Shown here one piece after another: positions 45,034-55,964 of a stretch of DNA of 64,000 nucleotides. The notes under the pieces were generated by a model. It saw nothing but the letters and a program-made list of their open reading frames with translations, made no database searches and was not told the DNA's origin. The translations under genes and the position numbers were made by a program. Source of the stretch: Micropterix aruncella (lineage: Eukaryota; Arthropoda; Insecta; Lepidoptera; Micropterigidae); the NCBI GenBank assembly GCA_944548615.1, contig OX155952.1, forward strand, positions 38,374,350 through 38,438,349. The letters are read 5' to 3'. How positions within the stretch are numbered: the stretch's first letter is position 1; each line of letters begins with the position of its first letter.

Positions 45034-45345
45034 CAGGGTTGGCTCCCGATGAGGGGACTCCTCAACGGTCAGTTATGATAGCCCGTTCTAAAATTTGCAA
45101 TGACATGTCTGCTGCACCCAGGGTTGGCTCCCGACGAGGGGGCTTATCAATGGTCAACAGCACAGACACGAATTTTTGTATATGCATTTATTTACGACAG
45201 CCTGTTGTAAGTTTCACCAAGATAGGACTGCGGCACCCAGGGTTGGCTTCCAACAAGGGAGCTCCTCAACAGCACAAAGACGAAATTTTGTATATTCATT
45301 CAATTAGGATAGCCCGTTCTAAGTTTCACCATGACATGGCTGCTG
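45034..45345 (+). repeat. Three-unit tandem repeat (84-120 bp units)
   Basis: CACCCAGGGTTGGCTCCCGA starts units at about 45033, 45117 and 45237 (third as GGCTTCCAAC). Each runs to GATAGCCCGTTCTAA and CATGACATG.CTGCTG; the first unit has a ~35-bp internal deletion relative to the others. The 167-codon frame at 44928-45431 exists because of this repetition. I do not call it a gene. Confidence 0.75.
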
Positions 45346-45594
45346 CTCTTATACAATATTTTGGAGTCAACATTTTTTTGTTAAATTTTTGTATATTATG
45401 TTTTATATCTCTAAGAAAGCATACGAGATGACTACTTTAATAGTATTCGTGTAAATTACTGCTTACTGAATGGCTCATTTGTACACGACATTTTGGCCGC
45501 AGCAGCAGAATCAATAACGTAAAGATTTTTGCTGGAAATGACACACGTCATTGGTAGTGATCAAAGCCTTCATCTTTTAACGTTTGTTATTATT

Positions 45595-46263
45595 GAGAGT
45601 TAATGGGCCCTTGCTGAGTTGGCCACGAAGACCCATTCTGTTCAGGGTCGGTCACACTCACGGGTCAACACCTATCCGACGGCCTCCACGCATGAAGTGC
45701 GAGCCTGGGTAGGACTCTGGCTTTATGGTTAGTTTCCCCTGGGAATCAACCTTCTGGCGCTCCTGGACGGTCTCCGCACCGTGCGGCATAAGCCAAGCGT
45801 TTGCGCACTCTGACTAACAGTCGGGGGAGTCTGGAAGCAGTACTGTTTCCTATAGAGCGGGGGTGGTTGCAGACCTTACGGCGACTGCTCTTGAAACGAC
45901 CATCGGCTACCCGATCCTGGGTGAACAGCCGGGCAAAGGACGCTGTGGTCCGCGATAGATTCGGTATACACCGTTTCACCGCTTCGTAAGGGAGAGGACC
46001 GCGCAAGCGACCTCGAACTCGTAACCAATCAAGAGACTGGAGTAATCTGGTCACAATTGGAAGTAAGGGCGTAAGTGTAAGCCCGCTGGGTAACACTCCT
46101 GGCTATCCCGCTGTTAAGACGTTGGCCTCTTACGGGTTTGTGGCGGAGCTAGACGGTGGACTGTTTTGTCCAAGTCTTCTGCGCTCACTCCAGGGAGATA
46201 GAACGACTAATCGTTAAAACTTCCTGAGGTGACGGGCTCGCCCGCTGTAGTCGACAACCCTAC
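45595..46263 (+). mobile_element. W1 retroposon, full-length, perfect 12-bp TSD
   Basis: TTTGTTATTATT lies at 45583-45594 and 46264-46275. The 669-bp element starts GAGAGTTAATGGGCCCTTGC and ends CGGGCTCGCCCG...GTAGTCGACAACCCTAC. It aligns end to end with 28457-29143, including CCGCGATAGATTCGGTATAC and CGCGCAAGCGACCTCG. The minus-strand 116-codon frame (45746-46096) is not maintained in other copies. Confidence 0.9.
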
Positions 46264-46277
46264 TTTGTTATTATTAA

Positions 46278-47297
46278 GCTTTCACCACTGTCATTGCAAA
46301 GCAAAACCTATCGGGAACGGTAGGTGTTTAAATTCAAAAGAAAAGTTGAATGATATAATAGGTATTCTTGGAACTCGGACCTTTTGTCCAGTACCACAAC
46401 CAATTAAAATAGTCTAATCTAATACGTAGTTTTAAAGAATATGTAGTGCATATGTGTACCATTGCAAAATTTTGACCAAATCAGGTTTCGCAGCAAAAAT
46501 TACTTAATTTACCTTCAAATGAGATAAGAAACAAGAGAAGGAAATGGTTGATTGGGAATTAGGGTTTCGGATACAGATTAGGGATTAGGGACACTGGCCG
46601 TTTGTTTATCGATCTGTAGAATCTTGATCTTGGCCGACACAGGTTTGAAACATTCACGAAATAAAGTTGACCCGAGGCAGCTTCGCGATGTCCAAGTTTT
46701 TTCACATACCTAATTTAAAAATCCCATTTACAGAAGGCGTTAGGTTGGGATTGGAATGATGGCTTGTAATTGAGAGGCCCGAAGGCGCTGTGTGTTTGTA
46801 AGATAAAATGAGTTGGGTTAATATGAATAAATATTAAACAAAATTATATAGGTTGGCTTAGGCCTAATCAATCGGTGCTCTAAGCTTCGATTTTATTTAA
46901 TTAGTAGGCATGCCGGGCGGATTGAGGGAGTTAATGATTTTGACGGGATATTAACAGATAGATCGATAGATTTGTATTGCATAATTGTATGTATCAGGTA
47001 CAGATGGTTTAGTACAAAATGGTTCAATACAGTTTGCCCACAGGGTGTACAATTTCAATTCCATGCTTGAAAATTACAAGATCACTCCTTGCGGTTATTA
47101 CTTATTATTTATTTGGAGTTTACTCTTTAAGGATCGATTTCATTTAAAACCCCGGTATGAGAATTGGATTGATACGTTACGTTACGTTACGTTAAGGGTC
47201 AGTAATGTTAGAAAATTGAAAAGAGTGCAACTATACCTAACAGGAGGCCATAGCTTCAATGAAATTTGCCAGCTTCTTAGCCAACCCATACCGACCA
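46278..47297. other. No gene; short (ACGTT)4
   Basis: A pentamer run ACGTTACGTTACGTTACGTT at about 47173-47193. The 110-codon frame at 46985-47317 has no recognisable domain. Confidence 0.45.
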
Positions 47298-47812
47298 TAC
47301 ATCAATCAATTGATTGATTATAATTGATTGATGATGATTGACTTATGATGATTGATTTATGATGATTGAATGATAATAATTGATTGATGATGATTGATTA
47401 ATGATAATTGCTTTATGATGATTGATTGATAATGATTGATTGATTGAGAGATGATGGTTGATTGATGATGATTTGTTGATGATGATTGATTGATGATGAT
47501 TGATTATTGATGATTGATTGATGACGATTGATTGTTTATGATTGATTGATGATGACTGATTGATGAGGATTGATTCATTATGATTTATTGATTTATTAAT
47601 TAATTGATTTGATTGATGATTGATTGATGAATGATTGAGTAATGTTTGAATGCTGATTGATTGATGATTATTGATGATGATTGATTGATGATTATTGATG
47701 ATGACTGATTGATTGGTTTATGATTGATGATTGATAGATTAATTGATTGGTGTTTGATGATTGATTGATTAATTGATTAATTGATTGATTGATGATCGAT
47801 CAATCGATCAAT
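47298..47812 (+). repeat. ~515-bp degenerate TGAT(TGATGA) simple repeat
   Basis: Continuous, imperfect runs of TGATTGATGATGATTGATTG with indels. The length and drift indicate an old expanded microsatellite. Confidence 0.9.
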
Positions 47813-47814
47813 TT

Positions 47815-48600
47815 TCCCCCCTTTCGGTATTGTATATTCAATGAGAATCGCACTTAAAATAAACTCCACTGAGAGTAAACTCCATTCGCACGTCGGAGCT
47901 GACACGCACATTTTTTTTATTACAACAACCAGTTAAAAATAAACAATCAAATTTAGTCTTAACATTTTGAGAATCTAAGAAATAATCAACATGACTCTTA
48001 AAATTATAATAAAAATCCAAGTTAAAAAAAATAACCAAATAGTCTAAGATTAAAAAAATAAAGAATAAATGAACAGTGACCGGTGGTTAAACCGTTCCTT
48101 TTTCATCGCCAAAATCATAAATCGTATGTATATAAAGTCAGTCAGTTACAAACAATTTCATATACTACCACATCCCATAATGTTATGCTGGTATTACCTA
48201 CTTGACGAATATTCATTTAAAAGGTAAAAGTTTGCAATTCCTGGGAAATCGCCTGTTTTCGTTATTTTGTAATGCTCTATGATTTGAAAACCGCTGACGG
48301 CTGCATATATATTTTTGAAATATGCACCAATCTGCACGCGTACTTAAATACTACTTTTCATCCATACATAGAAACTGCTGGCTCGCTGAAACCGCCGTCG
48401 TGGGCAACTCTCTCTGGCGCGTTATTATTCAGGGAAGTAGGAAAGAGCTTTGCGCTGAAACAGACATATTATAAGCAAGAAAGACGATTTAAATTTCGAA
48501 TATAATACGTTGAAACCAGCATACATCATCGCTTTCTACGGATCACTTCTTGCGCCTCGCCGCGCATGTAATAATATACATTGTACTTTCATAAATAAAT
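47815..48600. other. No gene seen
   Basis: A 77-codon frame at 48272-48505 is present but without domain or splice evidence. Confidence 0.45.
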
Positions 48601-48604
48601 CTGT

Positions 48605-48845
48605 TGTGTCGACACAAGATTTTCCCTGTAAGTAGACTTATTTCACCTGAATATTCATTTCATAAATAAAGTCCATGAGCAGTTTGCGTTTTTTTTATTA
48701 TTAATATGCGATGCAACGCAATGAAATTTGAATTTCGAACCCGCGTCATCTCATTCATTTAAAAATAAATTTGCAAACGCGCTTCGCCGTGAGTCTTCGA
48801 ATTCGAATTTCGAACAATCCACGCATCGCAAGCGTAGTCGTTTTT
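48605..48845 (+). repeat. S2 retroposon, 5' fragment
   Basis: GTTGTGTCGACACAAGATTT TCCC with GTAAGTAGAC at the start, and CGAACAATCCACGCATCGCA AGCG near the end, match copy B (21750-21950, inverse). The CA tract and tail are missing. Confidence 0.55.
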
Positions 48846-49189
48846 AACCCTATACGGTAGTGTGTGGAAATTTTCTTTGCATAACGCTGTTAAAGGGCGA
48901 TTTAAATAACATGTAGGTATATCAAGTTTTGTGAAAATTGATTTAATAGATTTTGTATAAATTGATGGAACGTAACTGTTCCTGTGGTCTATAAAGATGC
49001 AACGTTACAACTTTTATTCAAAATTTGATTATTTTATTGTTTAACTCAAAGATAAAATTTTATTCAAAGTGTTGCCATAATAATTTTATTTATTTATTTC
49101 AAGAAGCGAGTTCGTTGGTCATTTGTGATATTTACAAAAAAAAATGGGTATAATTTTAAACAATAACTTATTTATTTTTGCTGATATAA

Positions 49190-50083
49190 GATTCTGGTGT
49201 ACCGTGGGAAAAATATATTTTATATTGCAATGAACTCAAATGTCCACATCTTTTTTACGCTGACGACCTAAAAATATTTAATAGAATCTCGTGCTCCTCT
49301 GATAGCGACAAAATTCAGGACGACTTAAATACCTTAAGCAGATGGTGCACACGCAATGCCATGCAACTTAACATAGACAAATGCCACGTCATCACATTCA
49401 CAAGGAACAAAAACATCCTCCGTAATAATTATTACATCAGCGACGCACCTCTTTCTAGAGTAAACCATATTCGGGATCTAGGTATTGTTTTCGATGAAAG
49501 ATATGTTTTTCAAATTCATTTCAACGAGATGATTAAAAAGGCCAATAAAATGCTAGGGTTTATCTGCAGGATTATGCAGCCGTTTCGTAATCCGAAATCT
49601 ATGTTATTGGTCTACAACTCTGTAGTTAGATCTATACTAGAATTCGGTACAGTAATATGGAATCCTCTTTACAAAGTACACGGCGATAGAATCGAGAAAG
49701 TCCAAAGGAAATTCACCCGCATGCTGTCGTACAAATGTGGCCTTGGGAATAAGCTAAACAGTTATGAGGATCGGTTGTCTTATTTTGAAATGCTGTCATT
49801 AAAGGAACGTAGAATAAGTGCAGACATCTCGTGTCTCTACAAACTTATTAATAACAAACTAGACAGTCCGGCCAGCTTAGCTAAAATTCCAATCCGCGTT
49901 CCCCAGAGGCATTCCAGAAATAATAACACATTTGCCAACCTATTACATGCAAATAATTTATCCTATAATAAACCTATAAGTAGGATGTGTCGCGCGTTCG
50001 ATATGAACTGCCAAGGAAACGACATATTCAATGATACCTTTGCGAACATCAAAAAGTCCATACACTCTAAAACATTAGTGTAA
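49190..50083 (+). CDS. Non-LTR retrotransposon RT, C-terminal half (open frame)
   Basis: The open frame runs from just after a stop at 49187-49189 to the stop at 50081-50083. It begins DSGVP, the start of RT motif B (usually SGVPQGSxLGP), then appears to have lost ~10-15 residues. NELKCPHLFYADDLKIF follows, in which YADD (49256-49267) is the polymerase active-site box of motif C. After it come LSRWCTRNAMQLNIDKCHVI (motif D/E region), HIRDLGIVFDERYVFQIHF (usual K-x-L-G-V-x-x-D), NSVVRSILEFGTVIWNPLY (thumb) and a basic C-terminus. In life it reverse-transcribes element RNA at a nicked target. The ATG at 49361 is internal. The lack of stops marks the youngest LINE insertion here, but without the endonuclease it cannot move by itself. 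Confidence 0.85.
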   Translation, partial: DSGVPWEKYILYCNELKCPHLFYADDLKIFNRISCSSDSDKIQDDLNTLSRWCTRNAMQLNIDKCHVITFTRNKNILRNNYYISDAPLSRVNHIRDLGIVFDERYVFQIHFNEMIKKANKMLGFICRIMQPFRNPKSMLLVYNSVVRSILEFGTVIWNPLYKVHGDRIEKVQRKFTRMLSYKCGLGNKLNSYEDRLSYFEMLSLKERRISADISCLYKLINNKLDSPASLAKIPIRVPQRHSRNNNTFANLLHANNLSYNKPISRMCRAFDMNCQGNDIFNDTFANIKKSIHSKTLV

Positions 50084-50104
50084 TGTAAAAATAAAAATAT
50101 ATAT

Positions 50105-50292
50105 AATATGGAAAAATAAAAATATATGTAGATATGTATGTGTGTGTATATGTATATGTGTATGTGTGTGTATGTATATGTATATGTGGATATGTGTGTA
50201 TATATTTATGTATGTATGTGTATATGTATGTGTATATGTGTATGTATATATGTATATTTATATGCATGTATATGTATATGTATATATACATA
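50105..50292 (+). repeat. TATG/TGTA microsatellite in a LINE 3' UTR
   Basis: About 190 bp of TATGTATATGTG-like repeats. The minus-strand Tyr/Ile/His frame across it is an artefact. Confidence 0.85.
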
Positions 50293-50541
50293 TAATATCT
50301 AGATTAGAGCCTTATTAACGGATGCATTGTAACAATATTATAGGATAGTAGGTTAGAGCATATTATGTAAGGCACTATGTTATTAATGAAATGTACCACC
50401 TACTATCTGTTTCGTTACAAATAAATAAATAAATAAATAAATAAATAAATTATTCGTATTCGATCATTTATATAATAATTTTAAAGTTAGGGTACACATA
50501 TATCCCATGGTCCTTAAAGGGATAATGGCTTTACTATTTAA

Positions 50542-51411
50542 CTAACTGACCCGTGCCCACTTCGTTGGGCAGTAAACATTTTTACTTGTGATGAAATTAT
50601 GAGAGTGGTTCGGTTAGTACTGTGTGCTATGATTTATTTCCTGACTGCCAAAAGGAGGGTCATATTTTTACTGCATATGTATGTATGTATTTGCATGCCG
50701 ATTTGGCTATATTACCGGGTTTCAAATGAGTGAATGAAATGATTATGATTGAATAAATTATGTTTATTTTAATTGTTCAAAACTTCTCTGTATACTATAT
50801 TAGATGTAATGTTATTATTTGGTACCATTCTTTTAGGAGTTCCAACCGGAGATACGGTCGCGGTTCCATACCTATGTCGTATTATCCTTTAACCATTTAT
50901 GTATACAGTAAAGGGAAAAATATATGCAGTAAAAGGGAAAAGTCTTTTGTTTTAAACACTTGAGACGATAAATTTATTTATTTTGATAAGAATTCATAAT
51001 TGTTGATAATATGACTAATAAACACGACCTAACGATTTAAATTATTTTTTTAATATGAAAAACTGATTTTTGTGACTTAAATATAACATTTAGACATATG
51101 CTGTCGCTGACTTTTTTGTAGGCATTATCAAGCTCTACAACTTTTCTCTAGAACTTAATCATATATCTCTCATCGTTAACGCAGCGTTTGTTAGAAACAT
51201 TTTCGTTCGACCGTTTTTTCTCCGACTTACTTTGCAAATCCGACTACCACGAAAAAGTCATTTCATTTTTCGGATTAATATATATATCCTATGACACTCA
51301 CAAATAACGTGGTTTTCTATTGGTAAAAGTATTTTCAAAATCGGTTCAGCAGATCCAGAGATTACTTCCTACGACCTCACAAACTTTACCTCTTTATAAT
51401 ATTAGTATAGA
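50542..51411 (-). mobile_element. Lep1-like Helitron, copy 3, minus strand
   Basis: On the minus strand it starts TCTATACTAATATTATAAAG after A and ends CGGGTCAGTTAG (CTAG changed to TTAG) before T, so A/T flanks hold in all three copies. It contains a ~170-bp extra segment at about 50718-50888 relative to copies 1 and 2. The frame at 50760-50963 spans that segment and is not a gene. Confidence 0.82.
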
Positions 51412-51424
51412 TAAATTGATGGTG

Positions 51425-51745
51425 GATTTGAAATATTATTTGTGTCGCTTGTATGTGAGATATTCAAGCCAACATTTCACAATGTGATTTCGGCCTAACA
51501 AGGCATTGAGTTTCAAGTTTTTAGGTTCAATATTTAGAGATTGAAGTGTGACTGGTGCACCCTCTGGTGGACCGATTTCAACCACAATATTTTCAACTCT
51601 TGCAATTTGAAGCGTTTGGACGCTAGCATGGAGGAATACACACACAGAGACACATAGCCACACACACACACACAGTCATACTTCAGTCTGGAAATGGTCT
51701 TAATCGTCTCGGGGCGGGAAGGCAGAGGATTCAAAATTCTAATGG
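51425..51745 (+). repeat. S2 retroposon, internal part
   Basis: GTGTGACTGGTGCACCCTCT, GGTGGACCGATTTCAACCAC, a CA tract (about 51635-51675) and GTCTGGAAATGGTCTTAAT match copy A. It lacks the long G-tract and the A tail and directly abuts Helitron copy 3. Confidence 0.65.
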
Positions 51746-51749
51746 GCCT

Positions 51750-52410
51750 CTTGGAATTAGGCCATTAAGATCCATACGTATAGGGTCGGCTAAATTCACG
51801 GGTCAACACCCATCCGGCTGCCTCTACGCAGAAGTGCGAGCCCCGGTAGGACTCTTGCCTGCGGGTCAGTTTACCCTAGGAATCAACCTTCGAGCGCTCC
51901 TGGGCAGTTTGCGCACCTTGTGGCGTCAGCCAATCGACTGTGCATTCCGACTGATAGTCGGGGGCGTCTGGAAACGGCTTTGTTTCCTATAGAGCGGGGA
52001 CTGTTGTTTACCTTGTGCCACAAGCCGCTCTTCAAACGACCATTCGGCTACCCGATACCGGGTGAATAGCCGGGCAAAGGATGCCGTGGTACGCGATAAA
52101 TACGGTACACACCGTATCACTGCTACACAAAGAAGAGGACTGCCACCGCTACACAAACCTGTAGCCAGTCGGGAAGCCGGAGAAATCTGGCCATATCTGG
52201 TAGCAAGGGCGCTTGGTTTGACCGCTGGGTTAATAACTACCTGGTGCCGGGTGGTATGAGTTTGGTCTCTCGCGGGCTAGTTACCGGAGCTAGATAGTGA
52301 ATTGTCATTGTCTTAGTTTTCTACGCTCATCCCACGGTTCAAAGCACGATCACATATCGTTATACCAGCCTCGGGTGACAGGTTTGCCTGTTGTAGTTGA
52401 CACCGCCAAA
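51750..52410 (+). mobile_element. W1 retroposon, near full-length, subfamily 2
   Basis: AATGGGCCTCTTGGAATTAG at the start is altered relative to other copies. The body (GGAATCAACCTTCGAGCGCT, CGATAAATACGGTACACACC) is W1. The 3' hairpin is ACAGGTTTGCCTGT (52378-52391) where other copies have ACGGGTTCGCCCGT: both strands of the stem changed together. Shares TATCGTTATACCAGYCTSGG with 23977-24293 and 59612-59845. Confidence 0.85.
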
Positions 52411-52411
52411 C

Positions 52412-53753
52412 TGGTCAGTTGGTTGGCACTGGGAAAGTAATTAAAACAAGTTCAGTTTGAATAACTATCTCGGATTTCATTTTTGGAACTACCAAAGGAA
52501 GCAGCCGCAAAATCGACATACCGCTATAAAACAGTTTTTTGACCTTTTCTAAATCCTAATTTTCAAACAAAATTAGAAAGACTAGCAGGCGACACTAGCT
52601 AATGATAAAAGTATTCAAACTCTGACTACTGTAAAAAGGAAAATAAAAATTACCAATTTAATTAAAATATATATTTAAAATGTGTTCCATTGCAACAGTC
52701 GCCCCTGATCGTTATTCCATTCACGTCCATTCAGCATTCAGAAAACGATTGCGACTTTCCTCATTATCTGAGTTAAAGTTTGTTTGTGAAAGCACAAGTA
52801 ACTGTCTATGTATAGATTTCTGCTGAGAGATTCATTCTACTAGATCTCCCTTGATTGTGTGCAATCTATTGGTGTTATACGAAATATATGAAGGATTACG
52901 GGAATAATGATCCAATACCCACATTAAAAATAATGGTTTTACTTTTTTTTTATATACTTTTTTTAAATGAGATTATATACCTAAATGGTTTGAGTGCAAA
53001 AAAATATTTTTAGTCTGTAAACCAAATATATTTCAGTTCATATAAAAATAAATTTTACCTAAATTACGCTCCCAGAAAGAACGAAATTATAATATTAGAC
53101 CAGAATATTTGAGTTTAAAAATTATATATTTTACTCAAATTATACCTCAGAAAAAAGCGAAAACTTTGAAAAGTCATATTAGACTTGATCAGTATTTCCT
53201 ATCACAGTTCTTCCTCAGCGTCAACCAGAGGGTCATCAAGGTCTCCCCCCCCCCCCCTCCCCCTCTGGACATGACCGGAAATAAAGATCACGACCCACCG
53301 TCAGTCATCGCCTGGATCTTGATAATTCTTTCCCGTTACATGTTTTCATCTCCCTTCGTTTAAGGGCAGACTATGATCATTGATTATTATACACTATATA
53401 ATCAATGCTATGATATTTGCTTGAAAAATCGATTTATGCTTCGATTCATTTGGGATCAAGCCACAAGATGGAATTAGTGTATATAACATAACGTGTATAT
53501 ATAACGTATAAATTAAGGTGTATAACATATGGCATTAGTATATATAACATAACTTAACCAATATTTTTGAATTATGGTGCATGTCTATAGCAGTTATAAT
53601 TGCGCGCTTAAATAACCAAATTTAAACAATATAATATACCGGCAAATATAAAGGCTGTAATGATGTTAAACATAAACACGACAAATAACACGTTATATAG
53701 GCAAGCGTGTTGCACGTGGAGCGCCAAAGGTGATTGGTCCAATCGCGGACAGC
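52412..53753. other. No gene seen; C-tract at ~53246
   Basis: AT-rich apart from a C-rich run (about 53244-53270). No domain in any frame. Confidence 0.5.
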
Positions 53754-53756
53754 TAA

Positions 53757-54160
53757 GGGTGGGTTCAGACAGAGGCGACGTGGAGCGGGCGTTGGGCGCG
53801 GACGTGGCGCGGACGGGACGCGGACGCGACGTGACCAAAATATACAGCATAGCTCAGGTATCGCGAAACCGTGCGCCGCTACCTCTATATATTTTAAGTC
53901 ATATAATGCGATTGAAGTCATCTAATGGTAGATATTTCTCGTTTAACTCTCAAAAATCAATATTCAAGTCCACTCGCCACTCGTCGCTTGCGAACGCCAA
54001 GCGACGTGGCTCGGGCGCCGAAAAGACGCGCCCACACCATGGACGTACGTACGTTACTATGGACGTACGTACGTTACCTCGAAAATTCGTCCCGTCCGCG
54101 CCACGTTCGCGCCCGACGCCCGCGTTGCGTCGCCTCTGTCTGACCTGTCCCCCCCCCCCC
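53757..54160. mobile_element. PIF/Harbinger-like MITE, 404 bp, TAA flanks
   Basis: TAA at 53754-53756 and 54161-54163. Arms: GGGTGGGTTCAGACAGAGGC GACG and, inverted, GGTCAGACAGAGGCGACG; both continue GGGCGT.GGGCGCG.ACGTGG to CGGACGGGACG (about 60 bp). The right end is expanded by a C run. It is highly CpG-rich, in contrast to its surroundings. A 20-bp tandem pair ATGGACGTACGTACGTTAC lies at about 54040-54080. The open frames across it (up to 167 codons) are by-products of GC content. Confidence 0.82.
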
Positions 54161-54165
54161 TAATG

Positions 54166-55430
54166 TAGCGTATTCTCGAGACAGCGGAAAATACGCGAAA
54201 ACGCAGCACACCTGCAAATTGACATCATTTTATTTTTTTTATTTTTTATTTTATTTTATTTTAACGTCATACCTGCGTAAAACGTCCAAATTCGGAGAAA
54301 ATGACGTCAACATAACGGAAAAAATGACGTCAAAAAGACACACTCGTACGCGATTGTGTCTGTTTTTGACGTTATTTTGTTTTTGACGTTTTATTATTGA
54401 ATGTCCGCCCAAGCACAAGCTTTGCTTAGTTGGGCAACATATGACAGAGGGCATCATTTATCAATTAAGTTTAATTTCTTGCTGTGTTTTAGTTAAATGA
54501 TATTCTATTTGATGTTTCATAATTGTAATTTGTAACATTTTTTGTGGAAGTTGCTTAAATAAATAAATAAAATAAAATTATGTCTTTGATAAAAAATACT
54601 GTTGCATTAACAATATTTAGTGTTAGTGGGACTATTTTACTTAAACGGCTCTTTGCTATAAAAGCTTTATTATTGACCTAATAATATTTTTTCACAGTTA
54701 GTTTTAGACAGTTTTTGAAAAAAAACTCTCAAAAAATAACAAGAGAAAGCAAAAAATATTTTCAATTTAAAAACATAACAGTAGCATAGAGATCATTTAT
54801 CATATATCACTTTTATTTTCATATATTTTATTTAACCACCTTTTAAATATGTCCGAACAAAACGATTTTCCGAAATTTATTTATTTATTTTAACAAACAA
54901 TGGAAATACATGAAATGTTCATACTAGGTAATCGTGAGAAGTTAATGACGTCCCATTCACATAACCATGCTCAGCGCACACCCAACTAGGCCGAACATAG
55001 CCTGTATCTGGGCATACGACTTATTGTCTTACTTAGGTGGAGAAGCATAACTGACGTCTACGTATAACAAAACGGAGGGCAGTTCTAATTACAGCACGTA
55101 TCAAAATGGACCTCCACTGTATTTGAAAGTTCAATAATTATTGTTAATATAATATTAATATTCAAAATAATCTTGATATTAATGTCAAATCTGTCCATTT
55201 CATCAGAATAAACACATATAAACGATCTACCTTAGGACAGACGTGTGTGTCTAGTGAGGTGGACACTGTACTTAATCACGGCCACTGGAATGGATTAATG
55301 TACCTAGCATATATTATTATAATTTATAAAAAATATAAATACATCGATAGAGTGTCATTGCATTTTTGATTTTATGATGAATTGAATTACAGATTTGATA
55401 TATTTCACTAAGTTAGGTTGTAGTGACCAT
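54166..55430. other. No gene seen
   Basis: Contains TGACGTCA-like repeats at 54300-54390 and the GTCCGC..AGCACAAGC segment shared with 2352-2385. AT-rich otherwise. Confidence 0.45.
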
Positions 55431-55434
55431 AATA

Positions 55435-55640
55435 GGGGGAAGTCCCCTAACGCCGGACGGCACCTAGCGTCGGACACTACTAGTATGGCGCGGTTCGATC
55501 AATACAAAGACAAGTGAAAAGGGTGCGGGGAAGCGTACGCTTTTCCTTTTCCTACGTCTTTGTATCGATCTCGCCGCGACTTGTCGAGATACTACTAGTG
55601 TCTGACTCTAGGTGCCGTCCGGCGTTAGGGTACTTCCCCC
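55435..55640. mobile_element. Foldback MITE, TA flanks, copy 2
   Basis: TA at 55433-55434 and 55641-55642. Same ends and interior as 42515-42728, but the left arm has lost ~15 bp (CTAGTATGGCGCGG replaces CTCGATAAGTCGCGGCGCG). Confidence 0.88.
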
Positions 55641-55644
55641 TACA

Positions 55645-55960
55645 ATATTTATCTGTCAAATTTTAATACATATTAGGAATTAAGTAATACAACCGATTTT
55701 GTAAAAGACCATAGACCATAAAAATATTGTGCTTGTGGGAACACGACAGCCTTGGATCACCGGTCGATAGTCGACAATGATAAAATAATTCCTAGCGGTC
55801 GATACAAATCGATTTGGCACAGAGACAGCCCTAAATAAACACATCAGAGACATGCTAAATTCATGTGTCACGTTTAGTGATAGTGTAATTTATTACTGCA
55901 TTTTTTCTCAACGGTTGGAGGACTCACCCATAAATATAAACATGGAAGAAAGACTCACTT
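55645..55960. other. No gene seen
   Basis: Nothing recognised. Confidence 0.4.
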
Positions 55961-55964
55961 TGAG

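Larger units (their letters stand above)
49190..50452 (+). mobile_element. Jockey/CR1-like LINE, best-preserved copy, 5' truncated
   Basis: Consists of the last 297 codons of ORF2, a ~340-bp 3' UTR holding a TATG/TGTA microsatellite (50105-50292), and a 3' tail of eight AAAT-type units (about 50419-50452). No duplication of the target is clear because the left edge is AT-rich. Confidence 0.8.

Noticed and set aside
45746..46096. 116-codon minus-strand frame inside W1, with similar frames in other W1 copies (e.g. 57703-58128)
   Set aside because: Frames in different copies start and stop at different places and carry frameshifting indels. Similarity is at the DNA level because it is one repeat, with no sign of codon-level constraint.
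46540..46600. GATTAGGGATTAGGGA as telomeric repeat
   Set aside because: Only a few imperfect units; insects use TTAGG, and no array is present.
43600..48600. CRISPR-like or prophage-like structures
   Set aside because: The tandem units at 45034-45345 vary in length, have no constant spacer pattern and sit in eukaryotic repeat DNA.
50067..50291. Minus-strand Tyr/Ile/His-rich frame
   Set aside because: Translation of a TATG/TGTA microsatellite in a LINE 3' UTR.
53660..54163. 167-codon Arg/Ala-rich frame
   Set aside because: Lies over a CpG-rich MITE with inverted ends; open frames occur on both strands for compositional reasons.
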